Made by a program: the position numbers and the translations under genes
The notes under the pieces: model-generated
Told to the model about the DNA's origin: nothing
The model's input: only the letters and a program-made list of their open reading frames with translations
Database searches by the model: none
Source of the DNA: Anarhynchus alexandrinus
Lineage: Eukaryota; Chordata; Aves; Charadriiformes; Charadriidae
Reading direction: 5' to 3'
Assembly (NCBI GenBank): GCA_008711295.1
Contig: VUYV01000608.1
Coordinates: 1 to 64,000 of the forward strand
Length of the DNA: 64,000 nucleotides
Shown: one piece after another, positions 62,224 to 64,000 of the stretch
Position numbering within the stretch: the stretch's first letter is position 1
Layout: each line of letters opens with the position of its first letter

Positions 62224-64000
62224 CTAGAGAGAAAAGAGCAGGGAGAGGTTATGGGATGCAAAAGAAGGAGCCAGAACATCCCAGTAAAAATGTGCTTTGT
62301 TGGATGATGCCGATTTGTAAAATCCGAATCTTGAAGAGGTATCCAAAATCCCTGCCAAGGAATCTTTCTCTCCTGACTCAAGCAAGGCTAGTCCCCGCTC
62401 TGACCGCCTCCATGGATGGTACACATGCCTGACTCTGTATTAAAAAAGATTTACAAAGCACACAAGACATTTCCCTCCCGATTTCCAAGTAGGGAAGTAC
62501 CCAGATGTTCTGAGGCTACTAGCTGTGTGCTCTCACGTCAGCGTGCCCCACTCCTGCATCTTGCTAGATAAGTGTTCAAGCTCCCAGCTAGCAGTGTTAC
62601 AAGCTGGAAAGCACACAACACAGCGTGATGCCATACAAGCTCTTTCTTTAAGCATGATGGCTCATCTGCAGCCACTCTGCCTAATGCAGCTGTACGCTTC
62701 TAGATCTGAGCTGGATGGCAGAGAACCAGTGGAGGTTTCTCTGAACATGCGACATGAGCAGCACGGCCTGCTCACCAGCTGCTGCATGACTGGGATAGAG
62801 AGGAGACTTGATGTGCTGCAGTCTATGGGGCAGCGAAGAGCAATTGTCCTAACTCCCACCAGCAGCCCATGCCAGCCCGACTGCAGAGCTCTGGCAGTTT
62901 GCGTTAGATCATGCACTGCCTAGGGGCAGCGACAGCAGTGGTCACTCCTCTGTGGATGGCTCTGTCCTTCCCCAAGACAAGATGTGTACAATTATGGTTT
63001 CAGATGCACTTACGAACAGGCCCTTGAAATCTCACTAGCTATTTTTACAGAGAGGATTTTCACAGCCGTGAAGCATGACACGCTTCTGCAGCTTGAAATT
63101 TTAGCTGAGAAACAAGTGGGTGTCTCTGCTCTCTCATTCCAGAACTAAGCGCAGCTTGGAGGGACTGTGTGAACCAGCTGCTGAGCTGATGGGTGAGCTA
63201 CCTTTTGTAGTGAGATAGGGCTTGTTTAGTGGCTACTTACTTTCTGGAAACAGTATCTGAGCAATCTTCTCAATATAACCCCTTTCTGTCCTCACAGAAC
63301 ACACAGCTGTGCCAGCATTCTCCCACATACACTAAATAAAGAAGTTCTTTAGAGTTCTGCTGATGCTTTTTTTTTTTAATATAAACCAAAGTCTTTTGAT
63401 AATACTGTTATCTTGTAAGATATCTAAAATGGTTGTTATTGACTCTTATTTATTCCACCACTACCACTCTGCAAACATCTGTGAAGTGAATAACACCAAG
63501 GCAGAAGATTCAGTTATCCAAACATAAGCACTTGGTGGACTCTGGAGGCCAAGATTATTTTGTTTGGTCTGCAGTCACTTTTTCTAAAGGTGGCCTGGAG
63601 TCCTGTTTCATATCTGCCAGCACTGCACAAAGGTCTCTGATGTCCTAGATGTTTAAGATAGCCACCTGCTGTTTAGGTGCCTGGACTGCCCCAAGCGTGG
63701 CCTGTACTACCAAATGCTTACACAGCATTTTGAACCCTGCTGTCTAGTTTGCCTGCATGCCTCAGACAACCTCCTCGGACTGTATAGGCATTCCTCGAAG
63801 CACAGTCTGAGTCATGATTTTTAGCTACATCTATCTGCTGTGCTGCAAAAGCTCTCTCCGAGTCTTGCCACACTGCCCAGCACATACCTTTAGCTCGGCG
63901 AATGAGGGGCAGGAAAGCCTTTGTCACCCTCACGGTGCCCCACAGGTTGACCTCTGCCACGTTCTTGTAGTTGTCTAAACTTGCAAATTCCACCTCTCCA
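61742..64000 (-). CDS. BDH1: BDH1, mitochondrial D-beta-hydroxybutyrate dehydrogenase 1 (3' part, last two coding exons)
   Basis: BDH1 is an inner-mitochondrial-membrane short-chain dehydrogenase that interconverts (R)-3-hydroxybutyrate and acetoacetate with NAD and needs phosphatidylcholine. Two exons are present: 63888-64000 (open at the window edge) and 61742-62223. Visible: the structural Asn in VAEVNLWG, the segment [20 protein letters not shown] with the catalytic serine, then YCISK giving the YxxxK motif, and the C-terminal [19 protein letters not shown] close to human YWWLRMQIMTHLPGAISDM. The C-terminus is YIPGATL where human ends YIR. The first half, with the mitochondrial targeting peptide and the NAD-binding GxxxGxG motif, lies right of the window. 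A BDH1-like paralogue cannot be excluded, because the part after the active site is only moderately similar to human. Confidence 0.88.
62224..63887 (-). other. BDH1: BDH1 intron (last)
   Basis: Intron of 1.66 kb with a T-run near 63369. Nothing else recognised. Confidence 0.88.
63888..64000 (-). CDS. BDH1: BDH1 penultimate coding exon (partial)
   Basis: It runs from the window edge to donor CTAAAG|GTATGT and encodes [20 protein letters not shown], then [17 protein letters not shown], ending in the first base of a Gly codon. Human has [20 protein letters not shown]. Confidence 0.92.

Overview
The window is vertebrate nuclear DNA, almost certainly from a bird. Genes are split by GT-AG introns, promoters lie in CpG islands, and introns are compact. 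The translated exons match four vertebrate proteins: ACAP2, PPP1R2, APOD and a BDH1-family dehydrogenase. Species cannot be fixed from the sequence alone. All four genes are on the minus strand, so each reads from high to low coordinates. ACAP2-PPP1R2-APOD in one orientation is the order I recall for human 3q29; BDH1 next to APOD is not the human arrangement.

Layout. (1) 1-23.1 kb: 5' part of ACAP2. Coding exons 1-4 are at 23045-23097, 5623-5680, 2824-2943 and 1443-1496, in phase (95 codons of the N-terminal BAR domain). Intron 1 is about 17.4 kb and holds a 16-N gap. The rest of the gene lies left of position 1. (2) 22.7-24.1 kb: CpG island promoter with several CCAAT boxes, perhaps bidirectional. 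(3) 24.1-28.96 kb: AT-rich non-coding DNA including the PPP1R2 3' end. (4) 28.96-40.63 kb: complete PPP1R2, six coding exons giving a 233-residue protein, with a CpG island at its 5' end. (5) 41.0-42.65 kb: short intergenic stretch with an unexplained 340-codon open frame on the plus strand. (6) 42.65-47.8 kb: complete APOD, four coding exons giving 189 residues, plus a non-coding first exon and a TATA box. (7) 47.8-61.7 kb: GC-richer intergenic DNA with SINE-like relics and a decayed minisatellite, and no gene I can support. (8) 61.7-64.0 kb: the last two coding exons of a BDH1-type mitochondrial (R)-3-hydroxybutyrate dehydrogenase; its 5' part lies right of the window.

The genes are functionally unrelated: Arf6 and membrane traffic (ACAP2), PP1 phosphatase control (PPP1R2), small hydrophobic ligand transport (APOD), ketone-body metabolism (BDH1). 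They are a conserved neighbourhood rather than an operon-like unit. Base composition changes sharply at the PPP1R2 promoter (about 40-41 kb): AT-rich to its left, GC-richer and stop-poor to its right. That explains many long but meaningless open frames in the right third. I found no mobile-element coding region, CRISPR array, rRNA or tRNA, and nothing that amounts to a new biological system. The most useful observations are protein-level: two missing APOD features and a diverged PPP1R2 C-terminus.
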